Part shown: piece by piece, positions 23,001 through 34,379 of the stretch
How positions within the stretch are numbered: the stretch's first letter is position 1
Layout: every line of letters starts with the position of its first letter
Program-made: the position numbers and the translations under genes
From: Hexactinellida sp. DTS-2022
Lineage: Eukaryota > Porifera > Hexactinellida
DNA length: 64,000 bases
NCBI GenBank assembly: GCA_028753945.1
Contig: JAPNXP010000002.1
Span: 14,763,624 to 14,827,623 of the forward strand
Reading direction: 5' to 3'
The notes under the pieces: generated by a model
Seen by the model: only the letters and a program-made list of their open reading frames with translations
Databases searched by the model: none
Told to the model about the DNA's origin: nothing

Positions 23001-26000
23001 CTGATGACGTATTGAATGTGAGTGGACACAGACTGGGAACAGCTGAGCTGGAATCTGCTCTCGTGCAGCACTCAGATGTAGTGGAAGCTGCAGTGGTTAG
23101 TTGTATGGGTTCTAATTAGATATTATGTTAAGTGGAATATTTCGTGGGTTCAAAGTAATCATAGCATTTGTAGCTTTGTTTTATATTCGTTTTGTAATTC
23201 AAACTAAAAACACGCTACAATTAATGAAAATCAAATTAAATTTTAATTTTGTGTAAAATATTTTCTCTTTTATCTTAAAGCTTGTCCATTTTTGTGGATT
23301 TTTTTCTCTCCCCGTAAAAATAGCATCTCGATATGAAACACTTGCTTTGGTATATGTGTGTAGGTTGCTGGAAAACATGAGGTGAAAGGAGAGAGTATAT
23401 ACTGCTTCGTAACTCTAAGACAGGTGATTTATTTTATCCATATTTGCTATATCAACATTTCTTATAAGCTTTATATTAATTTTCTTCCTCTTAAAATGGA
23501 CAACTTAACGATAGCATTTTCCACATGATGTTTGAATTATGATCTCCTATGCAATCTTGTTTCGATTTACATATTAATTTGGTTAATTACACCACTTCCT
23601 CTTCATTAATGAATCCAGATGGATATGTACCTAATTGCATTTATTTGCTGGCCCTACGGGATTGGTACCTTTTGATTAACAATAATCATACTACGTACTT
23701 ATAATCGATATATTAATAAAACACAATCGTTCTTTGTGTGTTTATTTGTTTAAGTAATTGTTTGAACGTTTGTTTGCTAAATTCGACGTATTAAATTAAG
23801 AAATACAGTCAGGTCTGCTTATTATGAACAAGATTTCGTCTGCTTAATATGAAGATTTTTTATTTTGAACAAACCCTATGCCCGGCGGGCCGGGCCTATG
23901 GTCCCAATTTAACAACTTACATAGGGTTTGTATTAAGTTGAGTTCGCTTATTATGAAGTCTCTCTATTATGAACACAATTTTTGGTCCCTTGAATGTTCA
24001 TAATAAAAGAACCTGACTGTATGATTGTCTGAAAAGATTGCAATAAATGTTATATAATTAATTAATCCAATTCTACCTAAGATATCTTTTACTCTTCATT
24101 TTTAGTAGACTTTGAAATAATTTAATCCTTTGGTTATGTGCTAATTGATTAAACTTTCATAATGTATGGTTTTGATAGGGGCGGCAACTTTGTCTATTAC
24201 AAGTAATTCTAATTATACCCAAGCAATGGCTTGGAAATATAGCTTACAAGATTACACCCTTTCTATTAAATGGGTTTGCCAGTAAGTCTAACCACGCCTT
24301 AAAAATATTGTTAATTTCACATCACTTTTATTCAATTAACAGAAAGTAATTTGTAATATTATTCTCTAATTATTAATTAGTGTGACTATGTAATTGAAAT
24401 GCAATACTGTATGTGTGTGACTAGTACACTTGGATGCAGTTGGTTTCACTGTCACAAGAGGTAATTATCTGTTCATCTCCGCCTAGCACAACGCCGATAG
24501 GACGATACAGCGCGTCTCTCCCGAGCACCTGTTTCAGACTGTAGTCGTTTGAGAATATCTTTATGCACTGCCCCTTGGGATCCGGGATGATAACATTTCC
24601 GTTGCTATCCAGTTCGAAGAAGAACACAACCGACATCTGCTTTTCTTGTCCTGTGAGCGGCAGGCTCCACAAATGCCCCCCCTCCATTGTGAACCCGTGC
24701 ACCCTATTGTCGTCCCTCGTCAGTACGTATATCTGTCCGCCGCGTATCTTTATGTCCGTCGGGAAAGTTAGGTGTCTCGCGCCAAAGCTCCACAGAGGCT
24801 GGAGCTCAGTATTGAATACCTGAATGCGATTGTTGTTCGTATCGCACACATACACTCTGCTGTTGATGACGTATAGGCTAGTGGGCGATGCCAGCTGTCC
24901 CTCTCTGTTTCCTGCGTTAGTTATCCTCTCAACACAGGTGCCGCCTCTGCGGAACTTGAACACCCCGTCCAGACTCACGTCTGTCACGTACACGTAGTTA
25001 TTCGCGTAGAACACGCCCGAGGGCTCCTCTAGCTCCGCGTTCCCGATCTCCCGGCAGAAGTTCCCCTCTAGGTTCAGCACCTCTATGCGACTGTTGCCGC
25101 TGTCCGCTATGTACAGCTCGTTACGCTGCACATCCACGGAGACTGCGCGTGGCGCTTTCACCTCGCACATCCCGACTCCCCTCTTGCAGGTGCTAATGAC
25201 TGGCGTGGTGCGGTTGATGTACTGAGGCAGAACCTCTATTAGCGAGATGCCAGTTACCTCCTGCTGTAGCTTAGACTTATAGCAACGTATGTCCAACAGT
25301 TCCAGCTTCATAACCTCGATGCGTTTGTCCCTCAGCTCGTTAATGTCCCTCTGTATGCTGAGGCGGTGCTGCTCCTTCTGGGCAGAGAGGAGATTGCTGC
25401 TCATATTGGACAGCATGGACTCTTTGGCGAACTCAAGCTGATATATCGCGGTGTTCAAATCTATGTTTTGTTTATTTTTATCTTTTATTTCTTCGAGCTG
25501 CGCTAGCATTGCTTGTTTTCTGTTTTCTACGAATGTTATTATTTCCTGGAAAGTATGGATAATGTACTCTTTCAGTCTAACGTATGCTTGATCGAGATTT
25601 TCCTGTGCATTCGCCATATTATGTGTATTTGTGTTGTATTATTGTTGCAAGATTATTCAGAAATTTTATAATTCTCTTTCTCTTTCTGTATTTATTAGCT
25701 GCAAGCTACTGCCTACATTGCACTAACGTTGGTAGTAGTATTAGTAGTTGCAAATGCTATGAATTTCAACATGCATTATTAGTTTATTTATCCTATAACA
25801 GACTATTAATTACATAGTTAATTAGTTTGAGATGTCTGTGACATGAGTTGCTTGGCTAATTAAATGACTTGCTTCTTAATTATTTTATTGTAGATCTTAA
25901 GTAATCATCCCATTTATGAACACATCTCCGATATCGGAGATTACCAGGAATTTATTATTATTACTGCTTTAAAGAACTATTATTTCATAGGGAGCCGAAT

Positions 26001-26509
26001 TCTCCATAGAAATTGCGAAGCAACTGGTGGCGCTTGGTTAGTTTTATTATATTTATTAACTGTGCTTCACACGGGAATCTTAATGTCTCGAAACTACAGT
26101 CAACTCTCGTTATAACGAAGTGCTTTGGGACTTGTAATTCCTTCGTTATATCCGGATATTAGTTTATAAGCGGATAATAATTAATACATTTAATGCTCTG
26201 GGGGAAAATCTTCATTTCTTTATATCCGACTTCGTTATAGCGGAGTTCACTGTTGTATATTTTTTTTTTCAATTACCAGTGGATATCTATAAGTTATGTA
26301 TTCTAATAGTCCGTGAGAAAATCGGTAAATTTGCAGCCCCAGACGCGATACACAATGCCCCCGGTCTCCCTAAGACCCGCTCCGGTAAGATAATGCGTAG
26401 AGTGCTCAGGAAGATTGCCGTCAATGACCACGAGCTGGGAGACATTAGCACCATGGCAGATGCCAGCGTTGTGGAGCAGCTCTTCTCAATCAAACCTATC
26501 AAATTCTAG
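20020..26509 (+). CDS. ACSS2: Acetyl-CoA synthetase, ACSS2-type
   Basis: Makes acetyl-CoA from acetate, ATP and CoA via acetyl-AMP. I can place 18 exons in consistent phase: 20020-20336, 20391-20482, 20570-20673, 20752-20824, 20885-20960, 21017-21110, 21398-21501, 21564-21638, 21694-21811, 22027-22160, 22343-22475, 22526-22582, 22636-22716, 22785-22893, 22956-23095, 23364-23423, 25991-26036 and 26310-26509. They give about 670 aa. Hallmarks are the P-loop-like [48 protein letters not shown] and the regulatory Lys motif [11 protein letters not shown]. No clear mitochondrial leader is seen, so the cytosolic/nuclear form is more likely. The 2.6 kb intron 16 carries an antisense NHL gene. Confidence 0.93.
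21160..21288. repeat. Inverted-repeat element in ACSS intron 6
   Basis: Ends CTTATATGTAGACCGTCTAGAAATAGACC and its complement (AGAAATAGACCGTCTACATATAAG) face each other about 130 bases apart. Confidence 0.65.
21819..21989. mobile_element. Tc1/pogo-like MITE in ACSS intron 9
   Basis: Left end CAGTGGAACCTCGTTAGTAC; right end TTCGTAATAACGAGGTTCTA, slightly decayed. Confidence 0.7.
23806..24019. mobile_element. MITE, CAGTCAGGT family
   Basis: Ends CAGTCAGGTCTGCTTATTAT and its complement (TAATAAAAGAACCTGACTG). A relative lies at 38245-38437 and a decayed one at about 63130-63290. It sits in the large ACSS intron, before the nested NHL gene. Confidence 0.75.
24421..25617 (-). CDS. Coiled-coil/NHL-repeat protein, nested in an ACSS intron
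   Basis: Single-exon gene of 398 codons, wholly inside ACSS intron 16 on the opposite strand. Residues 1-115 are helical and charged and should form a coiled coil. Residues about 140-398 are NHL-type beta-propeller repeats with recurring blocks such as [16 protein letters not shown] and [12 protein letters not shown]. The arrangement resembles the B-box/coiled-coil/NHL part of TRIM2/TRIM71-like proteins but has no RING or B-box. The substrate or partner is unknown. It has the same length (398 aa) and layout as the gene at 60092-61288. Confidence 0.85.
   Translation of the reverse strand: MANAQENLDQAYVRLKEYIIHTFQEIITFVENRKQAMLAQLEEIKDKNKQNIDLNTAIYQLEFAKESMLSNMSSNLLSAQKEQHRLSIQRDINELRDKRIEVMKLELLDIRCYKSKLQQEVTGISLIEVLPQYINRTTPVISTCKRGVGMCEVKAPRAVSVDVQRNELYIADSGNSRIEVLNLEGNFCREIGNAELEEPSGVFYANNYVYVTDVSLDGVFKFRRGGTCVERITNAGNREGQLASPTSLYVINSRVYVCDTNNNRIQVFNTELQPLWSFGARHLTFPTDIKIRGGQIYVLTRDDNRVHGFTMEGGHLWSLPLTGQEKQMSVVFFFELDSNGNVIIPDPKGQCIKIFSNDYSLKQVLGRDALYRPIGVVLGGDEQIITSCDSETNCIQVY
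26097..26252. mobile_element. MITE, CAGT..CTCGTTATAACGAAG family
   Basis: Ends CAGTCAACTCTCGTTATAAC and GTTATAGCGGAGTTCACTG, located in the last ACSS intron. Relatives lie at 38756-38925 and 59083-59239. Confidence 0.75.
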
Positions 26510-26877
26510 ATTTGATAAATAGCTTCCTTCCTTGTTTTGAATTCAGATAATATTGCCGTTACTTTTACATAGAAGCAGAATAGGAAAAGTTCTTATAGGT
26601 TTTTCACGAGATTCCATATCCTTACTCAATCGGTAGTAACATTTTATTTATAATATTTTTTAGTTGATTATTTTGCATTAGGTGCTAATTTCTATATTCT
26701 GAATTTCTGATAGTACAATATTTTCTACTTTTACAAAAGTATCGAGTATTATACTTGAAACCTCAAATTTTAACTAGTGTCACTTACTTCTACATTCATA
26801 ATTGGTTAGGAAAGAATATTTTGTGACTCATCAGAAACCACTAGATACTAACTACTATTGTATGAATAGCTATTATA
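26510..26877. other. Intergenic spacer, AT-rich
   Basis: Holds the ACSS 3' flank and the upstream region of the KH gene. No element or coding sequence stands out. Confidence 0.5.
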
Positions 26878-28710
26878 ATGTACACTGGGTTTGACACTCG
26901 CCCCATCAGGGATAGAATGGACGATCTGGACAAGAGAGTATACGATCAGCTGATGGCAGAGAGAGACAGTCTCGACAGTTCGTTTGTGAACGCAATACGA
27001 CTTCTCGATGACGAGATATCAAACCTGAGAGCCAAGGCTACCGGTCTGGCGCCTGGGGAGGTTGTTCTGACAGAGAAAATACTAGTCCCTGTCGACGATA
27101 ACCCCGGAGTCAGTCTTAGTCAAATTTCTCATTAGCCCTACTTATATGTCGGCCAACACCTTTCAATATAAAACCCGGCTTCGCAAAGGTGTTTTTATCG
27201 TAAAAAGATGACCTTGCCAGTGTCTGAAATTTTTGTTAGAAAAGTTTTGGCCGAAATAGTATAAGTACGTATTCCCTTCTTTCTTGAGTGTATTATTTGT
27301 TTGTGTCTCGTAGTATAACTTTGTTGGGAAGCTGCTGGGCCCGAAAGGAATAACGCTGAAGAGCATGCAGGGAGACACGGGCACTAAGATGACTATACTG
27401 GGGAAAGGGTCTGTACGGAACAAAGCTAAGGTAAGTATGTACCTTGGGTCCTGGATTATAATCAACGCTTTTTAGCAATACAGTAGAACCTCGTTAGTAC
27501 GAACACCAGTGAACCGTCAAAATGTGTTCGTCTTATCCATAATTCGTATTAACCGAAGTCATTTATACTTAAAACACTTTAATTAAGGGACTGAAATAAT
27601 GTTGGTATTAACCGGAATTTCGTACTAACGAGGTTCTGCTGTACTTGTGTGAAATTGAATATTTGAACTTTGGTTTCAGGAGGACGAGCTGAGGACCTCT
27701 GGCAGCAAGGAGTGGGAGCATCTGAAGGACCCCCTCTACGTGTTCATAGAGGCTAGAGGCCCTCCCAACCTGGCCAAGGCTAAAATGGCAGCTGCAATAG
27801 CGGAGGTCAAGAAGATGCTTATTCCACAGGCAAGTGTACATATAGCATTCCAATAGTACACCAATGTAACTAATTATAAGGCCATTCAAACGTTACGTAA
27901 CGCAAATTTCAGGGAAATTATACACTCTTTTTGGACCATGTTGTAATACAAAAATAATGGTCTGTCACACCCCTTAGAAGCGTTACGTAAGTTTGAATGG
28001 CCCCTAATATATTTAACACTGTTGAACCATGGATTTGTTAATTACCTCAGTGCTAGTCTGATTGTCTCCTGTTAGGACCCACACTTTGACGCTATCCGTC
28101 ACGAGCAGAGGTTCATGATGGGCTTCATCCCCCCTCCCGGGCAGATGGCCCCTCCGCCCCCCGAAGCGATGGGCCCCATGAGGGGGAGGGGGCGCGGTCG
28201 CGGCGGACCCCGGGGCCCCAGAGGCAGGGGACTCGGACGCGGAGCCAACGGCCCCCCGTCTATGGGACCCATGCACCATGGATCCGTCTCTCCTCCAGGC
28301 CGCAGCTCCGAAACAGTAAGATTCGTAATTCGTATTAATTAATAAATCCAAAGATTAACAGCCAAGTTATTTGAAATATTTATTTATTTTGTAACTTAGG
28401 GACATGATGGTAGATTCTCTAACCCGCACTAGTGAGTTAAATTTCTGTTTTATGTTATTCCAATTAACTAATTATTTTTCTATTTATACCCTCCCTACAT
28501 CTATCAGTGGTTCTATGGATGGTAGCTACAGAGGTCAGTAACTCTCCTACTCGCACCTCAACTTATTTCCAGTTTTATTGCATTCCAATTGTTCCTTAAG
28601 GTAACTCTGAGTGGAAGCCAGCTCCTCGCAGTGGCAGGAGCTACAGAGAGCATCCGTATGATAGAGTTGCTAAGGCTGAGTATGGACACGAAATGCACCA
28701 TCCCTACTAG
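26878..28710 (+). CDS. KH-domain STAR RNA-binding protein, KHDRBS/Sam68-like
   Basis: Seven exons: 26878-27108, 27314-27430, 27680-27829, 28076-28315, 28400-28431, 28508-28533 and 28601-28710, giving 301 aa. The N-terminus has a QUA1-like helix ([13 protein letters not shown]). The KH domain carries [16 protein letters not shown] and [10 protein letters not shown], followed by [11 protein letters not shown]. An Arg-Gly-rich stretch ([17 protein letters not shown]) and a Tyr-containing tail ([11 protein letters not shown] ... HHPY) match Sam68-type proteins, which regulate splicing and bind SH3/SH2 partners. The third intron starts with GC, not GT (CAG|GCAAGT at 27830). Family assignment is firm; the exact orthologue is not. 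Confidence 0.88.
27481..27641. mobile_element. Tc1/pogo-like MITE in the KH gene
   Basis: Ends CAGTAGAACCTCGTTAGTAC and GTACTAACGAGGTTCTGCTG; a well preserved copy in the second intron. Confidence 0.85.
27879..28004. repeat. MITE with GGCCATTCAAACGTTACGTAACG ends
   Basis: Left end GGCCATTCAAACGTTACGTA and right end GCGTTACGTAAGTTTGAATGGCC, in the third intron of the KH gene. Related copies lie at about 50395-50612 and, decayed, at 47915-48150 in MCM7 introns. Confidence 0.75.
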
Positions 28711-29993
28711 TCGTAAGTGATATTAATCTCATCCCGCAACTCCACATAAACCTTAGATAATCCATTAACTGGTCCCCGGTATAAAGGCTTTATGTCTATT
28801 CTTGATAATAGTTAGATAGAGGAAACATTATTTAATTACCGCTAAGTATATAGTAAATTGTGTCATTGTAAACTTACAATACAATTCGAATCAAATTAAT
28901 AAAAATTAGGTCACAATTGAATAATAATTTAGAATTAATAATTAATTAATTAAACCAAGCAGTTATGATTATGTAAATCGAAGAGACCATGGGTTAATTA
29001 ATTCAGTATGTTGCTTTGGGAGCCAATTATGTCAACTAATTAATTACGTAGTGCTAATTACTAACCCAGGATTTAACTTCTGCATAATATATTGTTTAAA
29101 AAATTGTTTAATTATTAATACTTAGTGATGATAAGTTGCCAAAGATAAAATTGCCAAACACTTAACTACTATATTACATGATTAATTAAAGCCAACACCA
29201 TTACATACTTAATATGGTATACTGATTATTAATTAACAATAAACTGTTCCATTTAATGCGTTCTATCCACTATAGCTACTCCTGTCTTAAATACGTAGAA
29301 GCAGAAGGGAACTAACTAGCCAGTTAACAAATAACTCAACTCAGTCTGTCTGATTAGAATCTCAAACTCACTCATTTATTGAGTCTACTCTCTAATAATA
29401 TGAATAATAATAATAATAGTATAATAATTGTCCTTCATATCAATCTTAATATAGTTTTAAAGATATTTACACAAGATAATAAACTATGTTTCTATAAATA
29501 AACTAATGCCCTTTTATCATAATTCAATATTTCATATTTCATATTGATTAACTAATGGTAGGACAGATAATTTAAAATCCGGGAGGATAAGTAATATGTA
29601 TTCTTTCTAAATTTACAAACAAGTTAGTACATAGTTATAAACTTATTTCAATACAAGTTTAAACAGAATTATTTTCTTAAATATTATTCAATTTCATCAC
29701 TCACAACAAACTAACTCATCCACAAATATAGAAATAAGACAGGAGTTTCAGTTATTAATTATCAGAGAAGAGTTTATTGCGCAAACAAATCAACTTTTAA
29801 ATATTTGCCACAAATAAATTTGCTGCTACAACTTAGGTTTAAGTACGACTAAATTATCATTAATCTTCTGTTAAATATTTACCACGATTTGAATTAGGTG
29901 ATACAACTTAGGTTTTAAGTACGACTAAATTATCATTAATCTTCTACACACATACGTTAATTAGTAGATAGAGCTAACTAACAATACTTAGTA
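28711..29993. other. Long AT-rich intergenic region
   Basis: About 1.3 kb dominated by AATTAATTAA-type sequence. A 45-50 base segment (ACTTAGGTTT..AAGTACGACTAAATTATCATTAATCTTCT) occurs twice, at about 29830 and 29909, just before GATAD1. No gene is visible. Confidence 0.6.
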
Positions 29994-30794
29994 ATGTCCT
30001 CTGAACTGAAAACTAGAAGTAGTAGTCGCGGTAGCGTTTCCGACTCTGCCTCCCTCCCCTGCCCCTCCCCCACCTCCTCCAATGCCACCGGTGTGTCCTG
30101 CACCCTCTGTGGCACGAAAGAGAGCCTCATGTGGCTCCCACAAATTGACCCCGCCTCTTCCCAGCCCCAGCCCCAGTCCTCCGACCAGTTCGTGCTCTGC
30201 GCGGCCTGCACAGCTGACCAGCATCCGAGCAGTCACTACACGCGCCAGAGCTCAAGCAGGAAGCAGCGCAGCAGCTCTGTCAGCAGCACCGCCGCTCCCA
30301 GGGAGAAAGAGAGACCGATGCCAACCTCTTCCGACGCCGTCCAGCCCACGCCCGAACAGGCGCCAACAGCTGATCCCCAGCCCGCCCCAGACACCACCCC
30401 GTTCCGGCGGCCCCGAAAGAGCAAGCCCTCCCACGCCTACATGCAACCCTCCACCTCCGTATGCGACCGCGCGTACCACGACGGAATCAGGTTTGAGTCC
30501 GGAGACATCGTGTCTCTCATAGACAGAGACAACCAGGGCATTTACTTCGCTATGATTCGCGGGCTAATCAGTGATATAGAGGCCAACAAGTTTGCGTTTC
30601 TAACCTGGCTCCTTCCCTTGGAACCTGTCCATGTTAAGTCTATAAATAAGCCAGCCTTCCTGCCCAGTAAGTACTGCATGGGTCCACAGGACTACGTGCC
30701 TAGGAGCATCGCTTGCTTGCGGTTCGAGTGTAGTTCTCCTCTCTCCCCTTCCTATAGGTACCCAAAGAGCAAGTTAGATTCTCCTTTCTTGTAA
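29994..30794 (+). CDS. GATAD1: GATA zinc finger domain-containing protein 1
   Basis: Single-exon gene, 266 aa. The N-terminal finger is seen as CTLCGTKESLMW followed by CAAC. The middle is low-complexity, rich in Ser and Pro. The C-terminal module reads FESGDIVSLIDRDNQGIYFAMIRG, then FAFLTWLLPL, then CMGPQDYVPR, matching the conserved GATAD1 C-terminus. In other animals GATAD1 is a chromatin factor linked to H3K4me3-reading complexes. Codon use is more GC-rich than the flanks. Confidence 0.88.
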   Translation: MSSELKTRSSSRGSVSDSASLPCPSPTSSNATGVSCTLCGTKESLMWLPQIDPASSQPQPQSSDQFVLCAACTADQHPSSHYTRQSSSRKQRSSSVSSTAAPREKERPMPTSSDAVQPTPEQAPTADPQPAPDTTPFRRPRKSKPSHAYMQPSTSVCDRAYHDGIRFESGDIVSLIDRDNQGIYFAMIRGLISDIEANKFAFLTWLLPLEPVHVKSINKPAFLPSKYCMGPQDYVPRSIACLRFECSSPLSPSYRYPKSKLDSPFL

Positions 30795-30903
30795 CAATAT
30801 ATTTGTATGTACACAGTTATTAAGAATTTTCGTCTGTTGTAATTTTAGTTGTTTTGTATACTGTGTCTAACATATTTCCGAGTGCACCTTAGTTACCGAA
30901 CAG

Positions 30904-33291
30904 ATGAAGATTAGCTGGAGTTTATTATTTCTCTTATTTCTAATTCGAAGTACAATTTCGAGAATCCAACTCCCTAAGAGAACAGTCCCCGACACACTCA
31001 GAGAAGCGATCGTTTCAGAAATTCAGTTTCAAAACCCGGAACATTTCGCGTTTAAACACCGCCAAAAACGTGACTCGTCTTGTAAAGAGCCAACACTAGA
31101 TACACAGATAGTGCCTGATGTCAATGCGCTGCACGAAGAGAAAGACAATATTAAGATGAAATGGTTGGACGGAGATAACATACTAATGTTAGCATCTGAC
31201 AGAGCTATAAACAGTCCTATTCCAAGCACTGATACTTCTGTTTGGTTCATAGATGCGACTAATGCTGGCTCTGTTCTAGTATTGAACCAAGATTCCCATG
31301 TAACTCAACTTATTCTAACTCTAGTCGTTAATCCATTGGATAAATCCAACGCTATATTAATAGCTGCTGATCTTAAAACTATATTCGTACTACATGGTAG
31401 AACCTGGTCGGAAAGCACTTTTCCTGAAGAACTATCGATTCCCAGAAATTCGTTGTTAGACGACGAAACATTGCAAGCTATTCTCTTCCATCCCACGAAC
31501 CCCGGTTACGTGATGCTAGTCTTCGGTCAGCTGATATTCTACTCGAGAGACTCCGGCGCTGAGTGGCACGAGGGGCCTGACAATGTGGCTAAGTACAGGT
31601 GGGGACTTAATGACACGGTTTTCTTCGCAACAGTGTATAGCTCTCTATACAGTCCGCTCTACTCATCACACGACCTATTCGCCACTAACGAGCTTATACA
31701 GGCACACGCTATTACTTGGTATTACGAAAATGGTATACTCTTAATCTCAAAGCAGAATGAAAACGATCCCACCAACAAAACCCGGACTATTTGGGTGTCA
31801 ACTGATTTAGGCGACAGCTTCAACCAAGCTTACATTCCGGAGGTGTCAGCTGATCAGTTCTATGAAGTTATTGCTATAACAGAGAGCTATGCGATGCTCC
31901 ATCTAGGGAATAACTCGTGCTCAAGTGGACAGCTATTTATATCTGACAGCAAGTTCACCAGCTACACATTATCTCTCAACGACCACTACTCTCAGTCTTT
32001 CTACCAAGTACAGTCTATTCGCGGTGTCTACATTGCTTCTATTCCTCTCTCTACGAACGGTCGAAAGGTTAGGACACTAATCACGTACAATGCAGGGGCT
32101 GAATGGCTGCGCATACCGTCTGACAACTGTCCTTCTCAAGAAACAAACTGTAATTTGCATATCTACGTCACCGATGTGCTCAAGAGGAATGTGGAAGAAG
32201 TTCAGTCTCTTGCTACCGCTAATGGCCTCATATTAGGATACGGGGTGACTGGCGAATATCTAGATTTGCGGGACACCACTCAACTAAAGCTGTTCATCTC
32301 GAACGACGGCGGGTATACCTGGAAGGAGTCTCTTGGCTCAGAATACCAAGTCTTGATCGGTAACTACGGCAACCTGTTGGTAGCCATAAGATACGATGGA
32401 GCCTCAGACACGGGCTGTGTTCCGGTGTCCATGGTTCTAATAGCGCGTGAGCAGGGCGAGTGCTGGGCCAAAGTCAGTCTGCCTACCAGCAATATTGGAG
32501 ACTTTAAGTACTGCGGAGTTAACATGGAGCCGGGGGCCAGTAGCATGAAGGCGTTCTTCTGGGGAGTATATGGTAACTCGCCCGAGTGGTCATTCCTGGT
32601 TATAGACTTTCAAGAGGCGCTGGACAGACAGTGTGGAACAGCTGATTTCGAGACTTTCACCCCGCACCTGGCCACGGGCTGTCTCTTCGGCTATAACGAA
32701 ACGTTCCAGCGAGTCATGAAGGACAGTATTTGCTATATCGGAACAAACAAAGCTGAGCTGACAGAGCACGACATTAGCCCTTGCGAGTGTGATCTGGAGT
32801 TTGATTTCGAGTGTGATTTCGGCTTCGAGAGGCAGCCAGGTGCGAACACGACCTGTAGTCCTATTCCGGGATACGACGTGGGTCAGCACTGTCTGCCGGG
32901 CAGTCCCACGTACAGGGTTAACCCGTTGGGTCTGCGGTTAATAGCAGGAGACCGCTGTGAGGGGGCGAGTGACGTAATCAAGGAGAATATCAAGCACTGT
33001 TCGAACTTTGACGGAGGGGTTGACTACTTGCTTAATTTCCTAAATTCGCATCAGACAAGCTCAATACTGACTGCACTATGTTTTCTGTTCACAGTGGTTC
33101 TGTGTGTTTGTCTAGCCACTTTCTTTATTATACGAATCTGGCTACGGAAGAACAAATCTACTGAAGTTATTGCTTACAAGAGTTTGTTGGACGCGGTTAA
33201 TACTGATGATAGCTCTCTGGGGGAATCTGACCCTGAGAAGGGTAGACTGTTTGATAAGGACAACGATGATATTGAACCTTTGGAAATTTGA
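30904..33291 (+). CDS. SORT1: Sortilin-type VPS10 receptor
   Basis: Single-exon gene, 795 aa. A signal peptide (MKISWSLLFLLFLI) is followed by a propeptide with a furin-type site (RQKRD at about residue 60). The body is a VPS10 propeller with Asp-box-like turns (STDLGDSF, SNDGGYTW) and the Cys-rich 10CC module near 590-720 (ISPCECDLEFDFECDFGFER). One membrane segment lies at about 718-742. The short tail has YKSL, a Yxx-phi sorting signal, and an acidic end (NDDIEPLEI). It should shuttle ligands between the Golgi, endosomes and the cell surface. The lack of introns is unusual for this gene. Confidence 0.92.
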   Translation: MKISWSLLFLLFLIRSTISRIQLPKRTVPDTLREAIVSEIQFQNPEHFAFKHRQKRDSSCKEPTLDTQIVPDVNALHEEKDNIKMKWLDGDNILMLASDRAINSPIPSTDTSVWFIDATNAGSVLVLNQDSHVTQLILTLVVNPLDKSNAILIAADLKTIFVLHGRTWSESTFPEELSIPRNSLLDDETLQAILFHPTNPGYVMLVFGQLIFYSRDSGAEWHEGPDNVAKYRWGLNDTVFFATVYSSLYSPLYSSHDLFATNELIQAHAITWYYENGILLISKQNENDPTNKTRTIWVSTDLGDSFNQAYIPEVSADQFYEVIAITESYAMLHLGNNSCSSGQLFISDSKFTSYTLSLNDHYSQSFYQVQSIRGVYIASIPLSTNGRKVRTLITYNAGAEWLRIPSDNCPSQETNCNLHIYVTDVLKRNVEEVQSLATANGLILGYGVTGEYLDLRDTTQLKLFISNDGGYTWKESLGSEYQVLIGNYGNLLVAIRYDGASDTGCVPVSMVLIAREQGECWAKVSLPTSNIGDFKYCGVNMEPGASSMKAFFWGVYGNSPEWSFLVIDFQEALDRQCGTADFETFTPHLATGCLFGYNETFQRVMKDSICYIGTNKAELTEHDISPCECDLEFDFECDFGFERQPGANTTCSPIPGYDVGQHCLPGSPTYRVNPLGLRLIAGDRCEGASDVIKENIKHCSNFDGGVDYLLNFLNSHQTSSILTALCFLFTVVLCVCLATFFIIRIWLRKNKSTEVIAYKSLLDAVNTDDSSLGESDPEKGRLFDKDNDDIEPLEI

Positions 33292-34031
33292 TTTCAAATC
33301 TATATTATATTTAATTAATTAACACCTATTGTATATACTGTGGTAGTTCTACCAGATTGTATTGAAATCTGTTCATTCATAATTATACTTATATTTACAG
33401 ATTTATAAAGGGGCTCACTTCTGCTCGCTTTATTTGTTGTACACATAATCAGCTATTTCTACAAGAGGTATACAGTAGAACCTCGTTTGTACGAACACCA
33501 TGGTAGCCGGAATTCGTATTACCCAATTTAGTGTGTATTATTTCTATTGAAAAGTTGGTGAATGTACAAAATTAATTTGGAAATTATTGAAAATGTAGGA
33601 GCACAAAAGTAGCACGTCACTTCTATGCAATTGAAAGAGATAGAGAAAGTGTGTAAACCGTGATTTTTTTGTAAAATCAAGCACTGTATGTTTGATTGAA
33701 ATGTGACACTGTATCCGATCGACCGCCTACAGTTAAATCCTAATATGGAAGTTACATACCAGGCCTTCATTTGGTGCGGCGCGCACCCAAGGAGTATAGT
33801 TTAGGGGAAAATGCTCGAAGGGTGCGTGAAATTGGAATTAATTTGGATGCGCGATTGTAAAATAAACATCACCTAGGGTGTGGGGAACTCTTAGGGCTAG
33901 ATGAATATCCTACGAGCTACGACTGATATGGTAAACTAGAATATAATTTTGCAATATCAAGATTTATTGCATTACGTAGCACTAAGTTCCGAGATTCATT
34001 TGTTGTCTTTAATTTTGTTTCGTTATTAGAT
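33292..34031. other. Intergenic region with a MITE fragment
   Basis: Contains a Tc1/pogo-like left end at 33473-33536 (CAGTAGAACCTCGTTTGTAC) without a matching right end. The rest is AT-rich with no gene seen. Confidence 0.6.
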
Positions 34032-34379
34032 ATGGCCAAGAATTTAGGCAAATTGTTGTTGTATGGAATTAGTATTGTGTCGAGAGCTTTCACTCAGGCT
34101 ATGAAAGTTGAATTGTCTTCGATCCAATTTGCTAGACGAAGCGCCGAGGATGATGGAAGGGACCCCGATAATACTGTTGCGTCTAATTCTCTTGCAGGAA
34201 TAACACTAGAAGAAGCTAAACAAATCTTGCATCTCAAATCTATTAAACCTTGTGAAGTTCAGCGAAGATATGAATATTTATTTACAATCAACGACAAAAA
34301 TGATGGTGGCTCTTTTTACATTCAATCAAAGATATTTAGGGCCAAGCAGAGAATTGATTTTGAAATGCTTAAAAAATAA
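34032..34379 (+). CDS. PAM16: Mitochondrial import motor subunit PAM16/Magmas
   Basis: Single-exon gene, 115 aa, normal length for the family. It is a J-like protein that pairs with PAM18 at the TIM23 import motor on the matrix side. The N-terminus is hydrophobic (LGKLLLYGISIVSRAFTQA). The J-like part reads ITLEEAKQILHLKS, then RYEYLFTINDK ... FYIQSKIFRAKQRID. The HPD motif of true J proteins is absent, as expected for Pam16. Confidence 0.93.
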   Translation: MAKNLGKLLLYGISIVSRAFTQAMKVELSSIQFARRSAEDDGRDPDNTVASNSLAGITLEEAKQILHLKSIKPCEVQRRYEYLFTINDKNDGGSFYIQSKIFRAKQRIDFEMLKK

